A stretch of DNA of 17,951 nucleotides, taken from contig CAXAHJ010000081.1 in NCBI GenBank assembly GCA_963968595.1, forward strand, positions 1 to 17,951, read 5' to 3'. Below are positions 8,483-15,742 of the stretch, piece by piece. The stretch's first letter is position 1, and every line of letters begins with the position of its first letter. The stretch is from GCA-2730975 sp937893275. Its GTDB lineage: Bacteria; Verrucomicrobiota; Verrucomicrobiia; Opitutales; Seribacteraceae. The notes under the pieces were generated by a model, which was given only the letters and a program-made list of their open reading frames with translations, did no database searches and was not told the DNA's origin. The translations under genes were made by a program, and so were the position numbers.

Positions 8483-8487
8483 ATTTA

Positions 8488-9798
8488 ATGAATCGCAGGG
8501 AATTTTTCAAGATGGGTGGGCTCACGCTTGGAGCCATTTCTCCCTTGGGACTTTCTTTACCTCAAGTCTTGGCGAACGAGGCATCCGGTTCGGGCAAGCA
8601 GATCAACGTCATCTTCATGTTTCTGCAAGGTGGGGCCAGTCAGCTCGACATGTATGACATGAAGCCTGATGCTCCCATTGAGGTTCGTGGGAAATATCAT
8701 CCCATTTCAACCAATGTTCCGGGAATGCAGTTAAGCGACCAATTGCCGAAACTGGCCCAGTGCGCGGACAAGTTTTCCCTCATCCGTTCGATGCATTCTT
8801 TCGCTAACGATCATGGTGCGGGTGACGTCGACATCATGTGCGGAAGTCCCCGCGACAAGAATATGCAAGCTCCTGGCATCGGAGCCGTATTGACCAAGCA
8901 GCAGAAGCAATTGGCCCCGATTCCTCCCTTTGTTCACTTGGGCGACATGAAACATCCGAGGCACAGCGCCCCTGGTTATGGTGGGTACCTCGGCCATCCC
9001 TATGATCCGTTTCTCATTACTCAGGATGCGAATTCACCGAGCTTCTCGGTTAATACTTTCGACACGCCCGAGAACATCGATCTTGCGCGGTTGGGGGGGC
9101 GCAAAAGTTTGCTGCGTTCTTTGGATCTTTTTCAATCCGCCCAAGAAAAAAAGTTTGAGTTCGCTCGAACGCACGATGCCTTTACTGAAAAGGCTCTTGG
9201 ATTAGCTACGTCGCCCAACGCAAAGAAGGCCTTCGACTTATCCAAGGAAGCAGCGAAGCTCAGAGACGCCTATGGTCGCAACCAAGTAGGCCAGGGGATG
9301 CTCTTGGCCAGGCGACTTGTCGAGGCAGGCGTTCGTTTCGTAACGATTCAAGGTTACGTAGATACGGGAATTTATGCTTGGGATCATCATTGGGGAATTT
9401 TTTCGCATCTTGAGAAGCAGTTGCCCATTTACGATGCCAGCTATTCCGCCCTCTTGAACGATCTTGACGACCGCGGTATGTTGGATACCACCTTGGTAAT
9501 CACAGCTGGTGAATTCGGTCGAACCCCCAAGCTCAATCAGAACAAGCGGGGCCCCGGGCGCGATCATTGGTCGAGTTGCTTCAGCCTGACCATGGGCGGC
9601 GGTGGCGTAAAGACCGGCATGGTTGTTGGGGCTAGCGACAAGTATGCCGCCACGCCCACTGAGCGACCGGTTTCGGTTGCTGACTTCGCTGCAACCGTCT
9701 ACCATGTTCTCGGACTCGATCCTACCGCCGAGGTTGTAGCCAAGGGGCGACGAATGAAGATGCTTCCCGAAGGTTCTCCCGTCAGGGAACTTCTTTAG
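8488..9798 (+). CDS. Tat-exported DUF1501 family protein
   Basis: A 436-residue protein with a twin-arginine signal, NRREFFKMGG (2-11), and a hydrophobic stretch to about 29. The mature part is a PF07394 (DUF1501) domain. Visible family features are FMFLQGGASQLDMYDMKPDAP (from 44), the conserved ITAGEFGRTPKLN segment (Gly341-Glu342 to about 350) and GRDHW (357-361). The family belongs to the alkaline phosphatase/sulfatase superfamily, so these acidic and His residues are probably metal ligands; its reaction is unknown. Length is normal. In Planctomycetota and Verrucomicrobiota, DUF1501 genes commonly pair with a DUF1549/DUF1553 cytochrome-type gene. That partner is absent here, and a Tat-exported oxidoreductase follows after 96 bases instead. 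The start is fixed by the Tat motif at the extreme N-terminus. Confidence 0.93.
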   Translation: MNRREFFKMGGLTLGAISPLGLSLPQVLANEASGSGKQINVIFMFLQGGASQLDMYDMKPDAPIEVRGKYHPISTNVPGMQLSDQLPKLAQCADKFSLIRSMHSFANDHGAGDVDIMCGSPRDKNMQAPGIGAVLTKQQKQLAPIPPFVHLGDMKHPRHSAPGYGGYLGHPYDPFLITQDANSPSFSVNTFDTPENIDLARLGGRKSLLRSLDLFQSAQEKKFEFARTHDAFTEKALGLATSPNAKKAFDLSKEAAKLRDAYGRNQVGQGMLLARRLVEAGVRFVTIQGYVDTGIYAWDHHWGIFSHLEKQLPIYDASYSALLNDLDDRGMLDTTLVITAGEFGRTPKLNQNKRGPGRDHWSSCFSLTMGGGGVKTGMVVGASDKYAATPTERPVSVADFAATVYHVLGLDPTAEVVAKGRRMKMLPEGSPVRELL

Positions 9799-9894
9799 TC
9801 TTGATGATGCGGATTTCACTACGCAGTATTTATTCTTTGTACCCCCTGTATCCGCCAAACTTTTTACTCTCCACATTAACGAACCAGTTGAAAG

Positions 9895-11235
9895 ATGAAT
9901 ACCATGAATAACCAATCTGTTCCCAACTCTCTTTCCCGCCGTAAATTCATCAAGGCGACTGCGGCAACAACAGCCATTTTGGGCTTCCCTGCCATTACCC
10001 AGTCCAAGTCGCCCAACGGCAAGCTGGCGGTAGGCCTCATAGGGGTAGGGGGACGTGGTCGCGGCCACGTCGCCGCCTGTCGAAACGAACAGGTTGTAGC
10101 CCTCTGCGACGTGAACAAAAAAAATCTGGATGGGGCCGCTCGCTTTCCCTGGTGCAAGGGAGCTCGGACCTACAAGGACTTTCGGAACTTCTACGAAAAG
10201 ATCGATGACATCGATGCGGTCGTTGTTTCCACGACTGAGCATACCCATGCTTTTGCCACCTTGCCCGCCCTGCAGGCCAAGAAGCACGTCTATTGCGAAA
10301 AGCCGCTTACCCGCGACGTCCACGAGTGCCGAATTATTACCGAAGCCGCAGCCAAGGCCGGCGTGCAGACCCAGATGGGCACGCAAATTCACTCCGGGGG
10401 AAACTATAGGCGGGTTGTGGAATTGATCCAGTCGGGTGCCATTGGACCGGTGCGCGAAGCCCACACTTGGGTCAGTCGCGCCTGGGGATGGAAAAGTCCC
10501 GCTGACGATACACCTAAGGAATCTCAACCCGTGCCGCCCGAACTCGATTGGGACCTGTGGATTGGCCCCGCGCCATTTAGGCCCTTTCATTCGGTTTATT
10601 TTCCAGGTCCGAAATGGTACCGCTGGTGGGACTTCGGAAACGGCACGATGTCGGATCTTGGCAGCCATCGCAACGACCTGCCGTGGTGGGCCCTGAAGCT
10701 CGATGCGCCGCTCACCATCGAGCCTTTGACCGGACCCAAGCCCCACCACGACATTGCCCCTGCCTCCATGAGCGTGAAATACACCTTCGGCGCCCGCGGA
10801 GATGGTTATCCCGCGGTCGAGCACACCTGGTACCAAGGCACCGAGAAACCGAAGATCTGGCACGAGAAAAAGATACCCCAGTGGGGCAATGGCACCCTCT
10901 TCATCGGTGAAAAGGGCATGCTCTTGTCCGAGTACAGCAAGCACGTCCTTTTGCCCGAAGATAAATTTAAGAACTTTGAGCGTCCCAAGCAATGGATCGA
11001 ACCTTCTCCCGGTCAGCAGGCTGAGTGGATTCGCGCCTGCAAAGGCGAAGGTCCCGAACCTCTCTGTCACTTCGCTTATGCGGGTCCTCTGACTGAAGCT
11101 AATCATCTAGGAAACGTTGCCTACAGGGCAGGCAAGAAGCTGGAGTGGGATGCCAAGAACATGAAGTTCCCCAACGCTCCGGAAGCTGAGAAATATTTGG
11201 GGCGAACTTACCGCAAGGGTTGGAGCTTGAGCTAG
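9895..11235 (+). CDS. Tat-exported Gfo/Idh/MocA family oxidoreductase
   Basis: A 446-residue NAD(P)-dependent sugar oxidoreductase with a Tat signal, SRRKFIKATAATTAILGF (14-31). The Rossmann domain starts AVGLIGVGGRGRGH (45-58). CEKPLTRD (134-141) carries the family's catalytic Lys136. SDLGSHRNDLPWW (253-265) holds the downstream catalytic or substrate-binding His258 region. PF01408 covers about residues 43-165; the rest is the substrate domain. Relatives oxidise sugar hydroxyls, in some cases at C3 of glycosides, giving the 3-keto substrates of DUF1080 proteins, which is the proposed role here. Tat export implies the protein folds around its nucleotide before leaving the cytoplasm. An in-frame ATG three codons later is an alternative start and keeps the Tat motif. 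The sulfatase 2 gene begins 53 bases downstream, behind a hairpin. Confidence 0.93.
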   Translation: MNTMNNQSVPNSLSRRKFIKATAATTAILGFPAITQSKSPNGKLAVGLIGVGGRGRGHVAACRNEQVVALCDVNKKNLDGAARFPWCKGARTYKDFRNFYEKIDDIDAVVVSTTEHTHAFATLPALQAKKHVYCEKPLTRDVHECRIITEAAAKAGVQTQMGTQIHSGGNYRRVVELIQSGAIGPVREAHTWVSRAWGWKSPADDTPKESQPVPPELDWDLWIGPAPFRPFHSVYFPGPKWYRWWDFGNGTMSDLGSHRNDLPWWALKLDAPLTIEPLTGPKPHHDIAPASMSVKYTFGARGDGYPAVEHTWYQGTEKPKIWHEKKIPQWGNGTLFIGEKGMLLSEYSKHVLLPEDKFKNFERPKQWIEPSPGQQAEWIRACKGEGPEPLCHFAYAGPLTEANHLGNVAYRAGKKLEWDAKNMKFPNAPEAEKYLGRTYRKGWSLS

Positions 11236-11262
11236 CCTTAGCCTAATCCTGTTGATTTGGCA

Positions 11263-11280
11263 TCAGCGTCCCCACGCTGA
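11263..11280 (+). promoter_or_regulatory. Seven-bp GC-rich hairpin just before sulfatase 2
   Basis: TCAGCGT (11263-11269), loop CCCC, ACGCTGA (11274-11280) form a perfect stem ending eight bases before the sulfatase 2 ATG, followed by CTTTTCCC. The T-run is too short for a convincing intrinsic terminator, though weak termination or attenuation after the oxidoreductase gene is possible. The position would block the ribosome binding region, so translational control is the other reading. No Shine-Dalgarno sequence is visible. Confidence 0.5.
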
Positions 11281-11288
11281 CTTTTCCC

Positions 11289-13163
11289 ATGAAAACCCTT
11301 TTTGGATTTTTTGTCGTTGGGGTTCTTCTCACCTCCTCGCTGGAAGCTCGCCCAAACGTCATACTTGTCTTTATCGACGACATGGGGTGGGGGGACTTCT
11401 CCTGCTTCGGCAACGAGGCTGCCCAGACGCCCAACGTAGATCGCATGGCTAAAGAAGGAGTTCGTTTCGAGCAATTCTACGTCAACTCCCCGATATGCTC
11501 ACCCTCACGGACGGCCATCTCGACCGGTCAGTATCCGCAAAGATGGAAGATTACATCCTATCTGAGCAACCGTAATCACAACGAGCAACGCGGCATGGCC
11601 CAATGGCTGGACCCTAAAGCTCCTATGCTGGCTCGTTCCCTTCAGGAGGCTGGCTATGCAACGGGGCATTTTGGCAAGTGGCACATGGGCGGACAGCGCG
11701 ATGTGTCCGACGCTCCGTCTATCACGGCCTACGGTTTCGACGCGTCCTTGACCAACTTCGAGGGCATGGGGTCCAAGTTGTTACCCCTCACCCTTAAACC
11801 AGGGCAGGATCCCAAGACACCGGGTCGTATTTGGGGCGATGCCGAGCGATTGGGCAATGGGGTCCGCTGGATGCAGCGGTCAAAAATCACCGAGGGTTTT
11901 GTGGACGAGGCCATCCCCTTCATGAAGGAGGCGGCCAAGGCCGAAAAGCCCTTCTATGTTAACCTTTGGCCCGATGACGTCCACAGTCCGTTTTGGCCTC
12001 CCGTTGACAAGTGGGGCAACGGAAAGCGCGAACTGTATCTACAGGTGTTGCGCGAAATGGACCGCCAGTTCGGCAAGCTATTCGATTTCGTTCGGGACGA
12101 CGAAGCCTTGCGGAAAAATACCTTGGTTCTCATTTGTTCCGATAACGGTCCCGAGCAGGGCGCCGGTGTAGCGGGTCCTTTTCGTGGCTACAAGACGCAC
12201 CTCTACGAAGGTGGAGTTCGTTCCTCTCTGATTGCCTGGGGACCTGGTCTGATCCCCTCCAACAATAATGAGTCGACGGGGAAGGTAAACGAGAAGTCGG
12301 TCTTCTCCGCTGTCGATTTAGTCCCTACCTTGCTCGAGTTGGCTGACATTCCTCATCCTGAAGGAGTCAAGTACGATGGCGAATCCCTACCCGACGTTTT
12401 ACTCGGGAAAAGCGATGTCTCTCGAAAACAACCGCTACTTTTTCGACGTCCACCGGATCGCGACGCCTATTATGGTGACAACGACTTACCCGATCTTGCC
12501 ATCCGCGAAGGCAAGTGGAAGTTCCTTTGCGAGTACGATGGCAGCGAGTCCGAGCTATTCGACATGGAGGCTGATCGCGGCGAAACTAAGAACCTTGCCG
12601 CCAAGTATCCCGAACTGGTGGCTCGCCTGACCAAGGTCTGCATCGACTGGCACAATTCGTTGCCGCCCGACAACGGTCCCAATATGATCCGCAAGCCAAA
12701 GAAGAGACCGGCAAAGGCACTCTACGAGTTGAAGCAAGGCGAGAATCTATCAGGTGTGGAAGCCCCCTTTTGCGAGGGTCGAAAAGTAACCATTGACGCT
12801 ACCTTCGAGAGCAAAGGAAAAGACGGTGTGATCCTTGCGCAGGGTGGGGATAAGGCGGGTTACGCACTATATTTACGGGATGGTAAACTTGTACTTGGCG
12901 TTCGCCGCGACTGGAAACTGACTGAAGCGGTTTCCACTTCTCTTTTAGACGGCAGAGTTGCGGTCGTGGCGACGATCGGACAGACAGGGAAGATGACGAT
13001 GTCAGTGGCCGGCAAGCAAGTTGCCGCGGCCGACGCCAAGGGCAAGCTCACTCAGCCGGGCGATGGTCTTCAGGTCGGCAATGACCTGGTCAAGCCCGTC
13101 GGCAAGTACACTGCGACCAAATTTTCTGGTAAGATAACTAAACTCAGCCTGCAGTTTGATTAG
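11289..13163 (+). CDS. Secreted type I sulfatase with C-terminal LamG-like domain (sulfatase 2)
   Basis: A 624-residue protein. A Sec signal peptide ends near LEA (20). The PF00884 domain has Asp30-Asp31 (FIDDMGWGD), formylglycine motif CSPSR at Cys70, GKWHMG with Lys130 and His132, His232 (DDVHSPF), and Asp285-Asn286 (CSDNGPEQ) followed by KTHLYEGG. SELFDMEADRGETKNLA (421-437) closes the usual sulfatase fold. About residues 477-624 form an extra domain, rich in alternating hydrophobic strands, that looks like a concanavalin/LamG-type sandwich (for example ILAQGGDKAGYALYLRDGKL). It may bind carbohydrate; this is inferred from pattern, not motif. Such tails occur in some PVC sulfatases, but the protein is longer than a plain sulfatase. 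A maturase must be supplied elsewhere. It probably shares a transcript with its neighbours on both sides, which lie 53 and 80 bases away. Confidence 0.94.
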   Translation: MKTLFGFFVVGVLLTSSLEARPNVILVFIDDMGWGDFSCFGNEAAQTPNVDRMAKEGVRFEQFYVNSPICSPSRTAISTGQYPQRWKITSYLSNRNHNEQRGMAQWLDPKAPMLARSLQEAGYATGHFGKWHMGGQRDVSDAPSITAYGFDASLTNFEGMGSKLLPLTLKPGQDPKTPGRIWGDAERLGNGVRWMQRSKITEGFVDEAIPFMKEAAKAEKPFYVNLWPDDVHSPFWPPVDKWGNGKRELYLQVLREMDRQFGKLFDFVRDDEALRKNTLVLICSDNGPEQGAGVAGPFRGYKTHLYEGGVRSSLIAWGPGLIPSNNNESTGKVNEKSVFSAVDLVPTLLELADIPHPEGVKYDGESLPDVLLGKSDVSRKQPLLFRRPPDRDAYYGDNDLPDLAIREGKWKFLCEYDGSESELFDMEADRGETKNLAAKYPELVARLTKVCIDWHNSLPPDNGPNMIRKPKKRPAKALYELKQGENLSGVEAPFCEGRKVTIDATFESKGKDGVILAQGGDKAGYALYLRDGKLVLGVRRDWKLTEAVSTSLLDGRVAVVATIGQTGKMTMSVAGKQVAAADAKGKLTQPGDGLQVGNDLVKPVGKYTATKFSGKITKLSLQFD

Positions 13164-13243
13164 GCTCAATTTGCCGCTTTTGAGTAATATTTACTGTGCT
13201 GACTAGAAATATATACCTGCCGATTTAGTGTAAGTGAAGGATC

Positions 13244-14134
13244 ATGTTGCAACTCACACGCCTCATACTTTTGTTTAATATTGCACTGACCGTTGGGTTT
13301 CATGCCCAAGCCGGCGACTCGATCCGTGTCTGGCCAGGGGAGGCACCTGACGAGCCTACTGGGATCGAGTCAAAGAAAGCAAAGGCGGTAACAGGTTCCG
13401 ATGGGGTAATCCGAATCCCTTATGTCGATACTCCCGAGCTCTTTCATTTTCCGGCACATCCGGATAAGTCTACTGGCACTTGCATCATCGTTTGTCCCGG
13501 TGGTGGTTACGGGAAGCTGGCCTGGAATAAGGAAGGTACTGAGATCGCGATCTGGTTGAACGCATTGGGCGTGGAGGCCGTTGTCCTCAAGTACCGAGTG
13601 CCTCGTCGCGACCGCGAAAAGCCACACCCTTGGCCTCTGCAGGACCTGCAGAGGTCCATCCGCATAGTCCGCTCGAAGGCGGTCGATTGGAAGATCGATG
13701 TCGAGCGCGTGGGCGTCATGGGATTTAGCGCCGGAGGACATCTCTGCGCCATGGCTTCCTCTTACTACGGCGAATCCTCCTACAAGCCCATCGATGTCAT
13801 CGACAAACTCGACGCGCGGCCTAGTTTCGTGAGTTTCATCTACCCCGCTTACCTAGGCAATACCCGTCAGGATTCCACCAAGCTTGACTCGTTGGTCAAG
13901 ATAGACGCCAAGACTCCCCCGACCTTCATCGCAATCACTCATGACGACAGTGACCGGGCCATTTTCGCCGCTCTCTACTACGCCGAGCTCAAGCGCCATC
14001 GGGTCTCTGCGGAGCTCCATATCTACAGCAAGGGAGGGCACGGCTACGGCCTCCGTCCCAGCCCCAACCCGGCATCGACTTGGCCAGCCCGTATGGAAGA
14101 CTGGTTGCGCTCCAGTGGTTGGCTCAAGCGATAA
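13244..14134 (+). CDS. Secreted alpha/beta-hydrolase esterase (acetyl-xylan-esterase-like)
   Basis: A 296-residue protein with a Sec signal peptide, probably cleaved after HAQA (23). The alpha/beta-hydrolase core shows CPGGGYG (84-90) as oxyanion-hole motif, VGVMGFSAGGHLCA (157-169) with nucleophile Ser162, an Asp in THDDSDRA (232-239) as the acid, and GGHGYG with His266. The order and spacing fit the BD-FAE/acetyl-xylan esterase-like group (PF20434/PF07859), which removes acetyl or feruloyl groups from glycans. Lipase or peptidase activity cannot be excluded. It lies between two sulfatase genes, 34 bases before the second, consistent with deacylating the same sulfated glycan. GAAGG lies three bases upstream of the start, too close to be an ideal ribosome binding site. 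It is unlike the esterase domain of the giant lipoprotein, which is longer and has a beta-rich tail. Confidence 0.9.
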   Translation: MLQLTRLILLFNIALTVGFHAQAGDSIRVWPGEAPDEPTGIESKKAKAVTGSDGVIRIPYVDTPELFHFPAHPDKSTGTCIIVCPGGGYGKLAWNKEGTEIAIWLNALGVEAVVLKYRVPRRDREKPHPWPLQDLQRSIRIVRSKAVDWKIDVERVGVMGFSAGGHLCAMASSYYGESSYKPIDVIDKLDARPSFVSFIYPAYLGNTRQDSTKLDSLVKIDAKTPPTFIAITHDDSDRAIFAALYYAELKRHRVSAELHIYSKGGHGYGLRPSPNPASTWPARMEDWLRSSGWLKR

Positions 14135-14168
14135 CTTGCTTCAATCCTTTTTTTTAACCACCAAAAAA

Positions 14169-15572
14169 ATGAACATAAAACGAATCCTCGCTCTTTCACT
14201 CGCCATCTGTTTGGCAATCACGTTTTTTATCTCCGTTCAAGCCGCTCCCCCAAACGTCATCATCATCATGGCGGATGATCAGGGCTACCAGGATCTCGGT
14301 TGCTTTGGGTCGCCCAAAATAAAGACGCCCCACATCGATCGGATGGCCAAAGAGGGCATGCGCTTTACCGACTTTTATTCGGGTGCCTCTGTGTGCACCC
14401 CTTCACGTGCTGCCCTTCTAACTGGTTGCTACGCCAGCCGGGTGGGCAACCTGGGCGTTCTCTTTCCGCGGGACAAGCGGGGTCTTAATCCCGATGAGAT
14501 CACGATCGCGGATTTGCTCAAGACCAAGGGCTATGCGACCGCCTGCATCGGGAAGTGGCACCTCGGGCACCTCAAGGAGTTTCTGCCTACCAGCCAAGGG
14601 TTCGACACCTACTTCGGCGTTCCCTACAGCAATGACATGACGCTCGACCCAACCCAGCCCCTGGCCAACGACGTCGTGCTGCGGGAAGGAGTCACCTTGG
14701 AGAACATCAAGAACCGGGTGAAGAAAAACCTGGTGCCTCTGATGCGCGATACCAAGATCATCGAATATCCTGCCGACCAGAACACCCTGACCAAGCGCTA
14801 CACCGAGGAAGCCATCTCCTTCATCAAAAAGAACAAGGAAAAGCCCTTCTTCATCTACCTTCCCCACACCATGCCTCACATTCCCCTCTATGCGACTGCT
14901 CTCTTCGAGGGCAAAAGCCAAATTGGCCTTTACGGGGACACCATAGAGGAACTTGACTGGTCGACCGGGCAAATTCTCGAGACCCTCCGCAAGCACAAGC
15001 TCGAGAAGAACACCTTGGTCGTCTATACCTCAGACAATGGCCCTTGGAAACTGGCATCCAACTCCTGGGTGAAGGGCAACATGAACCGTCGCGTGGGTGG
15101 TTTTGCCCATCCTCTGAAAGGCTACAAGTTTTCCCGCTTCGAGGGCGGGATGCGGGTGCCCACCGTGATGTGGTGGCCAGGACGGATTCCCGCCGGCAAG
15201 GAGTGCTCCGAAGTGGCCGCCAGTATGGACTTTCTTCCGACTTGTGCCGCTCTTGCCGGAGCAAAACTTCCAGAAGACCGTGTGATCGATGGCAAGAATC
15301 TCTTGCCTTTGTTGGAAGGGCGCCAAGGGGCCAAGAGCCCGCACGAGGCATTCTTCTACCGTACCGAGGCGGTGAGAAGCGGAAAATGGAAATTGAAGCG
15401 GAAGGAACTGTACAACTTGGAGGAGGACATTGGGGAAACCAAGAACCTCGCCGGAGCCAACCCCGAGGTCGTCAAGCGCCTCGGGGGGTATTTGTCCGCC
15501 CACAAGGAAGACTTGGCCAAGAATAAGCGCCCGGCGGGCGGTCCGCCCAAGCAGTCCCGCAATAAAAAGTAA
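14169..15572 (+). CDS. Secreted type I sulfatase, arylsulfatase A-like (sulfatase 3)
   Basis: A 467-residue enzyme. The same frame is open farther upstream to an ATG at 13941, but that would overlap the esterase by almost 200 bases; the start used here gives a normal Sec signal (MNIKRILALSLAICLAITFF, cleavage near VQA at 25) and follows the esterase by 34 bases. Motifs: Asp36-Asp37 (IMADDQGYQD), formylglycine motif CTPSR at Cys76 with AALLTG, GKWHLG with Lys129 and His131, HTMPHIPL (His237), TSDNGPW with Asp289-Asn290, and FSRFEGGMRVP (321-331). The C-terminal ELYNLEEDIGETKNLA is typical of the family. This is the most canonical of the three sulfatases. The substrate is unknown. The leader has eight T residues, AACCACC, then seven A residues running into the start codon, a pure A-T stem of doubtful stability. 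Confidence 0.95.
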   Translation: MNIKRILALSLAICLAITFFISVQAAPPNVIIIMADDQGYQDLGCFGSPKIKTPHIDRMAKEGMRFTDFYSGASVCTPSRAALLTGCYASRVGNLGVLFPRDKRGLNPDEITIADLLKTKGYATACIGKWHLGHLKEFLPTSQGFDTYFGVPYSNDMTLDPTQPLANDVVLREGVTLENIKNRVKKNLVPLMRDTKIIEYPADQNTLTKRYTEEAISFIKKNKEKPFFIYLPHTMPHIPLYATALFEGKSQIGLYGDTIEELDWSTGQILETLRKHKLEKNTLVVYTSDNGPWKLASNSWVKGNMNRRVGGFAHPLKGYKFSRFEGGMRVPTVMWWPGRIPAGKECSEVAASMDFLPTCAALAGAKLPEDRVIDGKNLLPLLEGRQGAKSPHEAFFYRTEAVRSGKWKLKRKELYNLEEDIGETKNLAGANPEVVKRLGGYLSAHKEDLAKNKRPAGGPPKQSRNKK

Positions 15573-15742
15573 GGGCTCGGTGATAGACCGCGACATTTGG
15601 TTTTCGGCAGGCTGTTTGCCAAGGTGATCGTTGTGTTGCATCCAACGGCAATCGGTTTCCATTTATAATCGTCTTAAATATCATTTTTTCGTCTATTTAC
15701 CTTTATGCTTTTCCATTATTGCATGCGGATTGAAGCAAGATT
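15573..15742 (+). promoter_or_regulatory. Intergenic region with TATAAT box before the cytochrome-type gene
   Basis: These 170 bases hold no supported gene. A perfect TATAAT (15664-15669) lies in an AT-rich segment about 74 bases before the next start and is the best -10 candidate; TTGCAT (15636-15641) upstream is too far (22 bases) for a good -35. No clear terminator follows sulfatase 3. A 64-codon frame starting at 15631 overlaps the next gene out of phase and is not believed. Confidence 0.35.

Larger units (their letters stand above)
8305..8487. promoter_or_regulatory. Divergent regulatory spacer between ThuA and DUF1501 genes
   Basis: The 183-base AT-rich spacer is the largest non-coding stretch in the window. 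It holds the perfect inverted repeat described separately and a third related half-site, CTAGGTAAAAT (8357-8367). Because both flanking genes read outward, their promoters should lie here. I see no convincing sigma70 pair on either strand. GAGGAG at 8461-8466 is the strongest Shine-Dalgarno-like sequence noticed in the window. Confidence 0.5.

Noticed and set aside
9238..11106. A 622-codon leftward open frame antisense to DUF1501 and the oxidoreductase gene
   Set aside because: It is the mirror of two well-supported rightward genes with clear motifs, spans their intergenic gap, has no recognisable domain or signal, and is explained by codon bias of the sense genes.
13941..14168. N-terminal extension of sulfatase 3 to an upstream ATG
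   Set aside because: It would overlap the esterase gene almost 200 bases out of phase and would bury the signal peptide; the internal ATG gives a normal exported sulfatase.
14148..14169. T8/A7 tract before sulfatase 3 as an intrinsic terminator
   Set aside because: The stem would be only A-T pairs and would include the start codon's first base; it lacks the GC-rich stem of a terminator.
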